Shown one piece after another: positions 25,001-40,000 of a DNA stretch of 64,000 nt. Below the pieces are notes generated by a model that was given only the letters and a program-made list of their open reading frames with translations, was not told the DNA's origin and did no database searches. The translations under genes and the position numbers were made by a program. The DNA lies in the NCBI GenBank assembly GCA_013398955.1, contig VWPU01014813.1:1-64000 (forward strand). Reading direction: 5' to 3'. Positions within the stretch are counted from its first letter, which is position 1. Each line of letters opens with the position of its first letter. This DNA comes from Callaeas wilsoni. Its lineage: Eukaryota > Chordata > Aves > Passeriformes > Callaeidae.

Positions 25001-28000
25001 CTATCTGGAAAACAACACAGCAGAAGTGTTTATTTTTTCAGCCAAGATAATTCTCTGTGGTGATTCATAGCTTGGCACCACAAAACAATCCTGGCACAAT
25101 GAGGGATTGATTTTTTGGGGCACGGCAGCCTATTGGGCTAAAACGTGGGATTGCTTAAAGCTGCTGTGCCATCCAAAAATGAGCAGGAAAGTGTGTGGTC
25201 AAAGCAGAGCTGGCTGCAAGGAGTCTAACATTCTGCTTTTCTGGGCTGCTTATTCTTCCTCTCGTGCTGTTAATTTTCTTAATAATTAGGCAAATATTAA
25301 GAGGTAATATCAGGTGTCAGTAATCAGAAATGAGCTGACGGTGAATCCCTGCTCGCTGCCTGCGACTCCCCTGGCATGAGCCAATAGTAACAGCCAGAGC
25401 CAGCCTGGGTATCTGACAGGTAAAGAAAGCCACTGGGGCCTTTCACAGTCTAGAAGTGGCAGCAGATAAGTGGTGCAGACATAAATGATAGTCAAAGGAA
25501 CAGCTTCTAGCGGTTTAGTTTTAGGCTGCCTCATGCTTTTCACTGTAAAAGATTTATTGTGATATCCTCTTCCGTAAAGCAAATCATGGAAGTGTACATG
25601 GAAGGTACTGTTGAGGTGTCTGCTGAGGCATTTCTGGTTTCAGACATTAGGAAGTACTTGGTACTCGAATTTCACACTCCTGCGTGTTCATTTTTTTTTC
25701 TCCTTCACGGGTCCTTATTTGTTGCACAGAATGGTCTTGTGGGAGCTGAGTTAAAATTGTATAAAACCTCTTAAATCTGCCGCTTCTATACTTTAGGTGA
25801 CTGACCTATTAATCCAATAGTGTTTGGATATTGGAAAAATAAAATACAGCTTTTCTGGATGATGTTTTTAGTTACTGTCAGGATTGAGAGCTATGAGGTT
25901 TGGTTTGGAGTGTTAGCTCTCAGTCTAGGCAGACTTCATGTTTGTCTGGCTTTTCTGTGATTTCCTACCAAGAATGCAACCTCCTCCTTAGTGGTGGTAT
26001 TAGTTACAATTATTTTCTGATGGAAAACTTAAAGTTAACTAAAGCAGAACTTGCTGAAAATCATGTGCTTAATATTTACTGTTCTGCTTTGTTCCTTCCC
26101 CAGAGTTATTAATGAGTTGCTGGTTCAAGAATAATGTGCATGGGCCTTTAATGGAAAGACATAAAAATGAGAAGCTTTTATGTTGCCTTAACATGGTACA
26201 TTTTTTAAATGGTACAATAAATCATATGCTGCCTTATATTCTTTGATGTCTGTCCTCCAACTAGTCCATTAAAATCAGCATTCCCACAGTATGAATTTAC
26301 AAAATGGGCTGGTTCTTCTGTTTTGTGTTCAATGGCAAAGAAAAAAGGCCTTACTATGAGGAAAAAACTGTCAGGAAAGCTGCTTGTTTTGGTTTTTCCC
26401 CCTCCTTTTTTAGAGGGGTATTCGTCTGCTTTGGTTTGGGTCTTTTTCTTACCATACTAAGGGCAGGTGCTGTGATGTGAGTATGTTTATAATTGCAGCT
26501 TTTAGGCAGAATGCTTTCTCTTGTTACGTGGAGATATTTTAACAGAAGCCACTACAACTTTGGAACATCTTCTATGGTGGTGCTGTTAAAATAAAAGCTG
26601 ATAAAACCACGTTCTTCAAAGTTGGCTACTGTCAGGAAACGACCTTCACTGTCTTAATAATTATAGTTTTGCTGAAGACCGATTGTTAGTAAATTTAAAG
26701 TAAGGCAGTTGAATTCAACCATATAAAAATAATCCTATTTATGATGCCACCGTTTGTTTTTTTTTTCTTTTTTTTCTTTTTTTTCTTTTTCTTTTTGTCC
26801 CATCCTTTTGTTTTTTGAAGTAATGTTTTTTACAATATATGCCAGAATAGCTGATCGCAGAATCCTGCTTTTTGGTCAGAAGAAGCCAGAAATAAAAATC
26901 TGCAGTCAATGGCAATGATGAAATTTTATTGACTAATAGGCTACTCAATTTGCCATTCTTTCCCACCTCTACTAAAAAGAGGTTTTCTTACAGAAAACTA
27001 ACTCCCTGATGAAGAAACTCTTTGGACTGTGATGAGTGATTGCAAACACAAAGTGATTAAATCCCAATGAAATAATGATTATCATTGATTACTCTTTACT
27101 TTCACCACTGATGTGTGATAGCTGCAGTCACACATGCTACCTGTCTATAGAGGGATTTATAGTGACAATTGGTATGCAAAATATTCTTATTGCATGGTAT
27201 TAAGATGTTACAGAAAATAATCACTGCCACTGTAAAACCTCTCCTGCTTGGATACCTTTAAAATAAACAAAGACAAAACCATTTTCTTTAAACATGGCTG
27301 TGCTGTCAAGGAAGCAAATTTCACTATTATTAATTTTAGTTTTGCTGAGGTCTGTGGACTTAGAAATTATTTTATTTGCTTTTCTTTTATGTAGAGGCTT
27401 TCTTGTATTAAGTACTTTGAAAACGCTGGCCACCAGATCACAGGATGAGGGAGGAACTTCTATGAAGCCTGGAATTTTTTCCTAAAGTGTGTGGGAAGTA
27501 ACCGTGCACCTCACATATTTGCTTGTATCCAAGTGAGCCAGTCAAGTCTGTGTAGTTAAGAATACTCTGCTTTGAATCTTTTCTGTTTGCCCCATACGTT
27601 CACAGCCCAGTTGAATCCCCACATCAGGTGATACCTTTTGTTCATTTCTTGGAAAACTGTAGAACTGGTGAATATGTAAATATGTACTGCTTTCTCAAAG
27701 CGAGATTGTTCGGTTCAGGTTGTGCCAGTTGAAGTACACATGCAAACTCACCGAGGTCACTGTGATCGTGGTGTTAAAGGTCCGTGGCTTGAAGCTGGTG
27801 TCACAGAAGCCCAGAACAGTTTGAGTTGGAAGGGCTCTTAAAAATCATCCCATTCCACTCTCTGCCGTGGGCAGGGACACCTTCCACTGTCCCAGGGTCC
27901 TCCAAGCCCCGTCCAGCCTGGTCTTGAACACTTCCAGGGATCCAGGGGCAGCCACAGCTGCTCTGGGCAACCTGTGTGAGGGCCCCACCACCCTCAGAGT

Positions 28001-31000
28001 TTGTTCCAATGCATGTGGCTATTTTCCATAGTGGTGTCTTCTCCAGGACAGAGCTTCCTGGATGTTACCGGGGTGCCTGGATTTCTCCTACTGATGCTCA
28101 ACAGAGCCATCAAGCAGCAGGCAGGGTTGACTTGCTTTTCATGCTTTCTGCCTGTTTGTTACTAGCAACAGATAATCTGTTTCATGTTGAGAGTATATCA
28201 AATGTTTCTCACAGAGCAGGGCATATTTTACACTCCATCCTTAACAAATCTGTCCTTTACTTTTATGTGTTCTAACCCATGTCACCGAGTGCTACATCCA
28301 CACAGCTTTTAAATTCCTACTGTGATGGCAACTCCACCACTGCCCTAGGCAGCTCTCCCAGGGCTGGACAACCCTTTCCATGAAGAAGTCTTCCCCAGTA
28401 TCAATCCTGAGCCTCCCTTGGCCCAGCCTGAGGCCGTCCCCTCTCCTCCTGTCCCTGTTCCCGGGGAGCAGAGCCCGACCCCCCCGGCTGTCCCCTCCTG
28501 TCAGGGAGTTGTGCAGAGCCACAAGGTCCCCCCTGAGCCTCCTTTTCTCCAGGCTGAGCCCCTTTCCCAGCTCCCTCAGCTGCTCCTCATCAGACTTGTG
28601 CTCCAGACACGTATTTGACAGGTATTTGACAACACAGCAGTCCGTATTCCTCATGTAATAGTTTTCAGAGAGAATTGGAACTTTTATTTGTGATCAGTGC
28701 AGTGAAGGAGCTTCACTTTATCAGTGCTTGCTCTTGTTAGAGCTGAAATACAATTTGAATACTTATTAGCAGTGTTCCGTGTGGCTTAATGAAAAGACAG
28801 ATGTTTCAGTGTTGAGTTTCCATTCTTACATTCATTCATTAACCAGATGTAATTTCCACAGCGACTGTAGAGAAAAGTCAATGCCGGAGTTGGTTGTACC
28901 ATTTATTTTGTGCCACCTTGTGAATCTTGGCTCTGGCATTTTCTACCCAGATGTTATTGTAATCTACCTTCTGTTTCTTCACTGCACGAGGAAATAACCA
29001 TGTCTCTCACTTCTCTTTCCTGCCCAATCAAAGGAAACAAAGTCACTGCTAAGTTTGGCCCCAGGTACTTGGGAATGAGCTGCTATTTTTTGTCCCCCTC
29101 CATGATATTGTCTCCATGAGTCCATCCTTGGGAATGTAACAGCATTGGGTATTTCACTGGTGTGTGCCTGTTGAGGTGGTATTTCTGCTGTAATTCCTCC
29201 TCACTAGATGTTTCTTTTGAGTGAGCTGAAATTTTGCAGTAGCTGTTGCCTAGTCTTGAGTGTGGCGAAATTCACTTTTGTGTTCTTGTCGTATGAATAA
29301 GAGGCAGTGGGCTGTAGTTAATTTTTAAGCATTACACTTAATTTTAGTATGAAAAAGAATTACTCGAGTGTTAAAAGCTTTGCTGAAGATCTGAAAGCCT
29401 TGCTTGCTTTGCCACTGGTTTTGATCCTGGCAACTTGTAGAAATGAAGCAACTCTGTGGAATTTGTTTGAGGACTTTGTGTGGGTTTTAATAACTCAGAA
29501 GAAAAAAAAATCTGTAAGAATGCTATACTTTGAAACCTAACCTTAGAAATTAGGGAGAAAATGAACCATAATTCAAAGCTGAATGTCTGCATTTATGGTT
29601 TAAATAGTGGAGCAATTACAATAACCATTCTGACTGTGCCCCAGGATCTTTGGATAGTGGGAGGGGTCATGTTGTGTTAGGTTATGATTTTTCAGTACCT
29701 AAGAACTCTCTACTGAGTTGTTGTCCATTGTAATATTCACCCTCCCTGCCTGCCAGGTCTTGGGAAGGAATAAATCCTGATGACAAGCATCCAGCTGGGC
29801 AAATTTAGAAGTTTTTGTTTTTTTAAAAAAGTGCAAGGTCACATAGACCTAGAAAACTGTGCTATCCGTAGTTGCTGGTGGCGTGTTCTTGCTCAATACC
29901 ATTTGTTTTTAATTAGTCTGCATGTTTGTAGTGCTGGAACAAGAGACCACCTTTGAGACCAAGTCTAATGTTTTTAAAGTATATATCAAAGTGTAAGTTT
30001 GTTCTTTCTGAATCTCGTGTCTCAAAGCAGTTTGTAAGAGAAGAACGAATGCTGGTAATTGATATGAGGACAAGTCAATCTGCGTTATCTAAAGTTGTCT
30101 TAGGATATTCAGCTGTAGGTGAAGAGCTGTCTCAGCTGTCAGCTCGCTACACAGTAAATTACTCTGATATACAAGAAAATTTGCAGGCATCTTGAAACTT
30201 AATTTGTTTGATGTCTCTATCTTGAATAGCTTCCTATTGAAGGGTTTTGAAATAATTGTTTTAGCTGCTATTTCTACAATATCTTCTAGTCCTGATGAGC
30301 TGGGGAGCAGCTCAAACTCCACAGCTTCCAAGAGCGTGGCTCCACAGGGCTGTCAGCACTGTAGCTGGTTTAGCAGCTTCCCACACAGCACCGCTGATAA
30401 TCTCGGGTTGATGCGACACTGTGCTGTAAACTGGATTACCATGTGAATTTAAAAAGAGCAGAAGACTTTTAAAAGAGAAGAGAACTGCATTATGACTGCA
30501 AGGCGTTGAACTGATATTTTTTTTGACTGTCCTTTAATTTGTTGAACTTCAAAAGTCCCTGAAAGTCAGGCTGTATGTTAATTCAGTCTGTATAGAGTTC
30601 TACCATCTCTTCCAAAACACAGAGCAATAGGACCTTTGTGGTATGACAAGAGGTGATAGTTTTAAACTAGAAGAGGGTGGATTCAGACTAGATAGAAGGA
30701 AAAAAAAATTAATGATGAGAGTGGTGGAACAGGATGCCCTTTAGTTATTAATATTTGTATTGCTCAGTGTGGCATTGAACACAGTATCTGATAATTTGTC
30801 TTGTTTTCCCATCTGTTAAGGATGTTTTTGAGGATCAGTTGCCCTGTACTGGTAGGTCAGAAGTATGTGTTTGATGCAGCTGGTGTTTACTTTCAGTGGT
30901 TGCTGTCAGGTTTTGCTTTAGTGCTTTATTGTTCTTTTCAGATGATGTTTTTCTGAGACGTATCACGAGGCAGTTAATGAAGTTACAAACAATTTGCTGT

Positions 31001-34000
31001 ATCTGATGTGATTGTTGCACTAGTATTATAACATTAGTTAAAAGGAAAGAGCTGCTTAGCTTGAGGTTAAATGTCAGATTGAGGTTTCTTTTATTCATGT
31101 TTTTAAAAATGCGTCATTTCATGTGAAATTTATTGTAAAAAAAAGTTCAAGTTCTTTCTGTAGGCTGCTGTTCTATTTGTATTTTCAGTAACACCAAGCT
31201 GAGCTTGGCAGCACTAAAGCCACAAAAGTAATGGTAATAAAATGCTCATGGAATCACAGAATCTTCTAAGTTGGAAAAGCCCATGAAGATCGTGGAATCC
31301 AGCCATTTTCCAGCATTGCACAGGCCACCACTGACCCATGTCCCCAGGTGCCAAAACCACACAGCTTTTAAATCCCTCCAGGGATGAGGATGCCACCACT
31401 GCCCTGGGCAGCTGTGCCAGGGCTGGTCAGCCCTTTCCATGAAGGAATTTTCCCCAATATCCAACTTAAAATTCCCTTGGCACAGCTTGAGGCCGTTTTC
31501 TCTCGTCCTGTCCCTTGTTCCCTGGGAGAAGACACTGACATAATTTCACTCTGATGGACAATTCACTTTTGAATATTAGTTTCCTGTTTTATAGTTGCTG
31601 TATTTCAAAAGAATATCGCCCTGCCTGATGTTAGGATGATGGAGCATTGGAATGAGTTGCTCAGAGAGCTTGTGGGGATACTCAAAAGCCGTCTGGGCAT
31701 AGTCCGGGGCTGCTGGCTCTGGGAGACCCTGCTTGAGCAGGGAGATTGGACAAACTGACCTCTACGAGCTAATGCAGGCTAAAATTAAGTGCTCCATGGA
31801 AAGATTTTATTACTGTTTTGTAATGAATTTTCACTTCGTATAGAGGAACCCAATTGCTTGTTTAACCGTTTTTGTTTTCTTTTCCTCCTACCTAGTGCTG
31901 ACTTAAAGCTCTTGGAAGAAGCCACAATCTCAGTCTGCAAGTCTTTAGGTGAGACGTTGTGCTATCTTTTCTCCATGAACTACACCAGAAAAATTGGGAA
32001 ACAGCATCCCTGTGCACATTCATGCCTTTAGCATTCTATTTGTATATGTTGCTCTGGTAAGATTAAAGCAGTGTAAAGATTGTGTTTATGTATATCCCAA
32101 ACCTTTAGAAACTTCTATTGTTAACTGTTTTACAGAGCTCAATTTTACTGAAACATTTAAAACAAATAATTCCATCTCTACTATGTCTTTTTCCCTTTGC
32201 CCTTTAAGTTGATCAGCAAGGGGAAAGAATCAAAGGATGAAAGGAAGGAATGATATAAATGGTGTTGCAGGAAGGTAAAGGGTGGTTGTGAAGACCTGCC
32301 CAGTTTTCTGTCAGGAGGCTGTTGAGCTGCAGACAAGTCTGAGAAAGGAAGCAGTATGAGTATGAGTATCCCACTTTTGGGATATTTTAAGTCTAGGATT
32401 AATTGTATTTAGAGAACGATTATGGACTAGTAAATCACGTACTGGAGAATCTTGAAAGAAGAATGTACAGAAAAACAAGACATACTATGCTTTATTTAGA
32501 AATATTTAAGACATTGAAATTTGGGGTTTTTCTATATATTGTTTGAACTAGATAGTGTCAACTTACACATGCTTTGTAATTGTATCTTATTTTTCCTCAT
32601 CTAGTTGAGAAGAATCCTCGAACAGGAAACCTTGGATCATTGATTAAAGTCTTTCTTTCTAGAACCAAAGAGTTAAAAATTTCAGCAGAATGTCAGAAGT
32701 AAGTTCCCAGAAAAGAGCTGTGTGTGCCATTTAATTTTTTAAATGTTCGTTTTGTTGCTAGCTCTTAAATTTTTTTACACTACTAATTAACATGCTCATG
32801 GGCCAAACCTTAGAATTCTCTTAAACTGTTGTTTGAAGCAGAACAGGTGTCTAGTACTTTTCTAAATACAGAAATTAAGTGTAATAGGTAAATAGATTAC
32901 TGGGGAAAAATACACATTTTATGTGTTAGATGAACACATTTTTATATAAATGGTGTCAGCCGTGGGTGCTACTGGCCTACAGATGTTTAAAAATCATCTG
33001 AACTTTTTAGCTGAAGCTTAATGTATGAGCCAGTATTCTATCTTGGAAATATTTTAAATATCTGTATCTATAAATATGTAAATATGTATCAAAATGCTGC
33101 TTTCAAGTTGTGTCATGCAGCTGCCGTTGGTTTTCTTTGCTGTTTTCAGCAGTAGGAGAGGACTCCGAGAGGTTATTTGTGCAGCACTGTGGGGTTTTTT
33201 TGTAGGAGGCTTTCTGCAGTTGTTCCCTCACACCCACAGATAAATGTCCCACTCTCATCAGATCTGGGGCTGCGATTCCTCCTTGTTCCCAGGACTGCCA
33301 TCAAGTTTTCTGCTTGCATCTAAAGTAAGAAGTTGCTTGTGCCCAGATAGCTGCTGCGGTTTTAATCCAAAGATACCTTGAGAGCACAGCCTTGGGCAGT
33401 AGTTGACCCTGTGCTGTTGCATGGGCTCCCCAGGAGTTGCTTACTGGTGCTCAAAAAAATTTCATGCAGCTGCATTTCCCTTTCATTCAGAAAGCTTGGG
33501 AAATATTTGTGTGTGTTGCGTAAGAAAACCCTGCTGTATGGTGCTCCTGAAGCCCGTAAATGCCTATTGTCTCCTGAAGGCTGTTTACCTGGGAAGAGGG
33601 CGAAGGTTCAGGGCGCCAGGAAGCTTTCAGGTCTGAACCTGTTGGAAGTTTTCAAATGTCTGTGTACCTTGAGTCCGTAGTGTCAAGAGACCTCTAGAAG
33701 TTCGCTGAAGTTTGGCAAGTTCCTCAAAGAGTGTTCACTTCTGTCGACTGTGGTGTTTTTAGTGGTACAAACGTAGGTAGTCAGGGATAAGGTTGTATTT
33801 TCTGAACTACTTTTGAATACATTCCCATTGTGTTTTCTGTAACATCAGCTGCAGATGCCCTGCTTAAACACTTCGGCTTTTCCTTGCTTCAACTGTAGAA
33901 CTTTATCTACTCTGACATTTATTTTCTTGTGGTTTTTGATGCGTGTTTGCTGGTGAAGCGTTATTGACCCTTGTTTGTTCCTGCTTCTTTTCTAGCCATC

Positions 34001-37000
34001 TCTTTATCTGGCAGGCTCACAATGCGCTGTTCATTATTTGCTGTTTGCTGAAAGTATTCATCAGTCGAATGTCAGAGGAGGAGCTGCAACTTCATTTTAC
34101 TTACGAAGAGAAAGCAGGACCAGGCTCATATGGTGGGTACACACAAATGCTAGTGAAACAAACATCCCATGAGAAACTTAAATGTCCTGATTTTTGTAGG
34201 CGTGGCACGTAGGGACATGGTTTAGTGCTGGACTGGTGAGTTAGGTTAATGGTTGTACTTGATCTTAAGGGTCTTTTCCCTCAGATGCTTTAGGTCTAAC
34301 CTATGATTCTATGTTTTGTTTAGACTGAGAATCCCAAACTTTGCTTAAAAACCAGAAATTAAGTACGAGAGAGTTAGGTTTAGCTCAATCTGGCTTTTTT
34401 AAAACGGTTGTTGAGATGTGGTGCTGTAGTCCTATCTGAGCTTTATTTTCACACAGTTTGAAAGGTGGTAACGGTCCTCTTCAGAGGAACAGAACAGAAT
34501 TGGGGTGAAGGTCACCACATAGGAACATTGGAACACTGATACTGCAATTTAATGCATCTTTTCACATATTTTTCATAAACCAACAGCAGTCATAGAGTGA
34601 AATTAATGCTATTTTTAGGGATCTTCTGAAGGAAAGTAACAGTCCTATGGTTAGAATTGACCCCTTGAGAAAGCAACTGCCAAAATTTTATTTGTGGGCA
34701 GTAACTTATACAAGAGTACAGGAACAGTCACAGAATTTAGGCAGAATTACAAATTAAGTTTGTAATTTAATTTTTGTAATTTACAATTAAAACGGGCTCA
34801 TGTCCAGAAAATGGAGTATGTATTACATGAGATGGAAGAAGCTGTTGTCTTAGAGTAAGAATAATACAAATGCATTCAAAATCAGTTACATTACAGCAAA
34901 GAGAGTCTGAACACTGCCACAAATCTTTGTGTAGCACTGTTATCAAGATGCTCTCACAGAGTGGATGATGGATAATGCTGCCGTGGGAGCCTTGATTTCC
35001 CTTGCTTTGGTGTAAATCGTGGAATCACTTAGTCTGGAAAGGCCCTCTAGGATCATCAAGTCAGATGGCTAACCCAGCACTGCCAAGTCCAAGGCAAAGT
35101 ACTGCTGAGTTCGTAATTGCATGTCGTTTGTTGCATGAAGCCTAAAACGTCTGAGAATGCTAGAGCAGTGTGAGTGGATGGTGTGAGAACAACCAGAAGT
35201 GTCTGGCTGTGGATTTCCTGCAACGAGGACGCGTGTTGAGAACACCGAATCGCTGCTTGCTCATCGAACAGTGAAAACTGTTCGTTAAAATCTGTTTAAC
35301 TCCCTGGCGCCTGCCAGTGCTCTGGGGAAATCCGAATTGTGGTGCCAAAGGATTAAGTGCTACATGTTGAAATGGTTTAATGTATTTAAACTGTGATGAG
35401 TGATCTCCACGAGGGAAGTCAGCTCGCTGATGCATTGGAAAAGAATAATCGGCTTGTGTATAAGCTATCCCTGCAGACTGCCTGTGGGTTTATTCCTGGA
35501 TTAAAAAAGGGCTCACCTCGTGCTTCAGTGTGCAGCATGCCACAGTGGGATGGGTGGAAAAGCTGAGACTTTTGTCAGCTGGAACCCCTGCAATCTTTAT
35601 TCCTTGCACTGGGAGTTCCTTGCGGTGTGGTACGGAAAGTGATTCTTGTCACCAGCATAGACCCATGTTTATACCATGTCTAGTAGCACTTGACTGTAAT
35701 TCACAGTGACATTTATTAGCAATAATTCTGTGCATATTGATGGAAAGCATACTTAGCAATTACCTCTGAGCAGATTGTTCATGGGATGTTGTTGATTAGG
35801 AAGGTAATTGTGTGTGGTCTGCTGGTGAGGCAGGAAATGAGCTGCTCCTTGGCTCCTCTTTGGGTTTCCAGTTGGAGATGGTTCCTGTGAACTTCCTCAG
35901 GGTGTTGAGGTCCATAACATGCTGAGGTTACGTAGCCATTGGGTTTGATTCCTAAAAATCTTATTTTTAAATATCTACAGAATGTGATAATAAGGTCTAT
36001 ACCTTCCTATAGCTCTTATGCTCAGCTATAGGAAAGTGAAGTACCATCAATGAATTGTAATAAACTGTAGTTGTGCTAGGGGCTATTAAAAGTAGGCAGA
36101 AGAAAATGAAGTATTTTGTTGTTTGTATTTTTATAATTATGTGTAGCTTTCTTCAATTTTTGGTTTCTGCTTTTTGGAAAGTAGAATATTCCTGTTATTA
36201 TTATATATTATACTTATTATAAAAATAGTATTAGTCTATTATTATAGGATTATTATTCATATATTCCTTTTACTTTTACATAGATTTATTAGTACTTTTA
36301 CAGAAATTTTACTATCTTTGGTGAACATGCTTTTTAAAAATTAAGTTCTTAGTCATCTTTACTGTTTTTTCATTTACCAGAGTTTGACATTATTTATAAT
36401 TCTTCAATTGTAAGCAAGATAAAAAAAGCCTTATAAAAGACATTATTATATGAACTGTATGATGTAAATAAAATATCCGCATTAAAAAAAGCTTTAATAC
36501 AGTGTCTGAATTTTGAAGTTTCTGTATTTCCTTACTGCTTGGTCAGTAGTTATTAGAAAGAACAGTAAAACTACCCAACGATATAAACAACTTCTCTACC
36601 CTGTGGTCCATTTTCATATGCTTTGTTCAGTCTCTTAGCCTTTTGAGAAAAGGTTACTGTTGTTTTCAGGATATTCTCACAACTCCTTTGGAAATCACCC
36701 TGTGGTGGTGTTTGTTTCCTTATGAACATCACATTTTGATCCTTCTGGCTGGACAGTGTATTCTGGTGCCATGTTCTCTGATTAGAGTACAGCACCTGGG
36801 AGCTCAGAGCACGTAACTGCAGCGTCAGCACGTCAGGATGCTCACACTGCAGTCAGGCCCCGCATCAGCACCTGCTCTGGGATATTTGGTGTGTCAGGGA
36901 AAAGTGTGTAATTGTAATCTGTGAGAGTCCTGGGTATGGAAAACATCCCTGTCACTGACTGCTCAGAAATACAAACTCTGTATGACACAGCTACTATTGT

Positions 37001-40000
37001 TTAGGTAGCATTTTTTACAGTTGCCTTATCTGGAAGAATTCTCCTCCCAGATGTTGCAGTTCATATGCTTTCGCTTTTTCTGAATGTCCAGTTTGTGCTT
37101 TTCCCTGCTAGACTGTGCTTGAGGCTCAGAAGAAAGCTGTGCAATTGTGCTTTGTGTCATAAAATGGGATTTTTTTGAGGTTTGAGTGCATGGGTGTTCT
37201 TCAGCCTAATGAAGAAATTGCCCTGGACTGAGTCCCTGCTAATAGTGCTGTTCATTGATTTCCTTCAAGAGAAGGCCTACCATTAGCAGGAGTGTATTCT
37301 TTTTGAGAAGTTTCAGATGGTTCTTTAGCCCAAGAAGTGCAGACTTTGCCTCTTCATTCGTAACTGGGAATTTGCTTATAATTTTGGAGAATATTGCAAA
37401 TTTTGATTGCAGGAAAATCCACAGAGAGACTAAACCCATATACTTTAAGATTCAGCTTAAAATTTCCTGATATCAATAAATCCAGAACTAAAGTCAGCAT
37501 CTGCTCAGCTGAAGCTGGAATTAGTCTCACTGACATAAATCATTCATCTTTGCACTGTCAGTATCCCATAATTTCTGCACAGTTTTTAACTGTATTGTGA
37601 CTCAAAGGTGTAAGAGAGCAGGTGCTGAGTATTGTATTTTAAATCAGACCTTCAATTCTTTTAACTTGTTCCCTGAGCTGTAGTAGGAAGCTTTATTCAT
37701 TATCTGTGGAGAAGTTTTGAAACACAAGGCTGATACCTTAGGATTTCACCTTTTATGTTTATCATGTATTTGTAATCCTGTAATTCTCTAGTGTAGAACT
37801 CTAAACTCCATGCAGAGTGTCAGCTGCTGCTTTCCCATTTTGGTCAGACACAACAATTCCTCTCCAGGCCTGGGAATCAAGGACACCTCACTGTCTCAGG
37901 CCCGGAGAAATGTAAAACAACAAAAGTGAGTTGGGTGAGAGCAAACTTGGGGTAAATGACTTCATTACCTGAAGCTGTAATTGAAAGATTAACTCCCCAT
38001 ATGCAAATGGACCAAACTTATGAAAGTATGAAAACCCATGACCCGTGGTCCATTTTTGGGTGTAGCCCCTGGGGAGGGAGTTTGTCTGCCCTGAACCTAC
38101 CTGAAGACCCTTCAATAAATGTAATGGCTTTTTATTCCCTTAATTTTGTCTGGCCTCTGTTTTTAGGTAAGCCCAAAAAGGCATCAAGGCTACTAAGGGC
38201 TGTTTGTGACGTATTAAAGCGAATATGAGGACATAGAGAAGAGAATAAATAACGACACATTTACTGCTAGCCTTAAACGATTTCACGAGTGTTCAGCTAT
38301 CACATAAAGGAAATGAGGGAAGGCAATTAGTTTATGTACTCATTATTAACACTCTGTAGTAGAAGCTGGAAATTTTTGAGAGTCATTAGAGCTGAAGATA
38401 AAGCACAAAATGTAAGGAAGCTCTAAGACTGTTTTGCAAGGAATTATTTTTTTCATTGCTTGTGTCCAGGTTCTGTATGAGTAACAGGGTAGAAAAACAA
38501 GTAGCATCTAAGGTGAGGATATACCTAGTTATGCCTGGATGTCTTACTGATATTAATATTAAGCACATCCACCAGATCAGGCCTTATCAATGTAGTTGTT
38601 AGATTCTTGAGAAGATGGAGCTGAACCAGTTTCAGAATTGGGGCCTCCTGGCATCTCTTCTTTCCTCTGCATAAGCCATTTTGGCTGTGTAGTGTGTACT
38701 AATCCAGTGTCTGTAATGTGTGTAACTTTGAAAAAGTAAAAACAAACAAAAAAATGGTATTAAAAAAATTTTAAAGTGTATATAAATATATATGTATATA
38801 TATGTGTGTGCGTGTGTTTGTATATACACTTATGAACCAAACCCAAAACAAACAAACCCGACCAAAAAGTCAAAATCCATCAAATTACTTGCAAAATGAA
38901 ATAATCCACGTTTGAGGACTTAAATATAGCTGATGAAAAAATGGCACTTCAGCATAACTGGACATTTTAAAACCTGTGTGACTGCAGTCACTTCTGGAGT
39001 GGACTTTGGAAGATGCACCTGTGATTCGTCTCCCTGCTCTAATTTTATCTGGACAGGTTCACCCTGTACTTACTTTCCCCAAGGCTTTAGAGGTCTTTGA
39101 TCCAAGTATGTGATCTATTAATGTGAATGAGTCTTGTGTGTATTGTCTTTATCCTGCTATTGAAAGAGGCATTGTTTGTGAAAACACAGAGTGTTCCGTG
39201 TTTATAACTCTCTCTCACGTTATAGATTTGGCTTGCATCCTCCTCATTGTCTTGGCAAGATGAAAATTAAACAAGAATGTGTATGCCCCAATTGGGAAAA
39301 GGATACATTAATTATTGTAGCTGAATGACATTGATTACAGCAATTAAGCTTTTTTTTTAATGTTAAAGAACATCTTTCATTCTACGTGACTGTGCTAAGC
39401 CAGTGTTTTCTTTCTTTATTTTGAATATTGTCTTGAGGGAAAAGCCTTCTTTTATATTCAAATAACCTTATTCTCTCTTCAGATGAGTTGTGCATACACT
39501 GTGGTGGAAGAAATGATGTTTTAAAAATGCACTCACTTTACTTTTTTAACCTTTTTCTCACTTTCTTCTGTTAGGAGAAAAACTAGGTACCTGTTGGGAA
39601 CTAGTAGCAGTCTTGCCTTATAAGCATTTTCTAGGTTCAGAAAGCCTTAGGAAAATGTCACATTCAAGTTACTTTAGAATATATTATCTGTGCTCTATTA
39701 TTGGCTGTGGTTTCTGTCCAAGGTTAAATACTCTGAGCAGTTCTTGGTTTTACTAACAGGAGCTGCATTGTGTTACTCATGAGGGATTCTATATAAAGGA
39801 AACCATGTTTCCGTGACAAAAAACTGATTTCCTTTAGAATGTGCAGTTCACTAGGTGACAATTTTTAATGTGTTTTTAATAAACTGATTGTGGAAAGAAA
39901 TAATTTCGCTTTATAGTGAATATTCCCCCCGGTGTGCTTCTTAAAATTGAGTTCTGGACTCAAGAGCAAGCTTGGGTTAAGCAGAGTAACACTACTGTAA

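Larger units (their letters stand above)
22033..31895 (+). other. DYM: DYM intron 2
   Basis: 9.9 kb, mostly AT-rich unique sequence. It holds a pyrimidine tract (26752-26798) and four CR1 pieces (27805, 28285, 31248 and 31635). I found no other exon or RNA gene; the ORFs at 23690-24043 (-) and 24433-24741 (+) have no recognisable content. Confidence 0.75.
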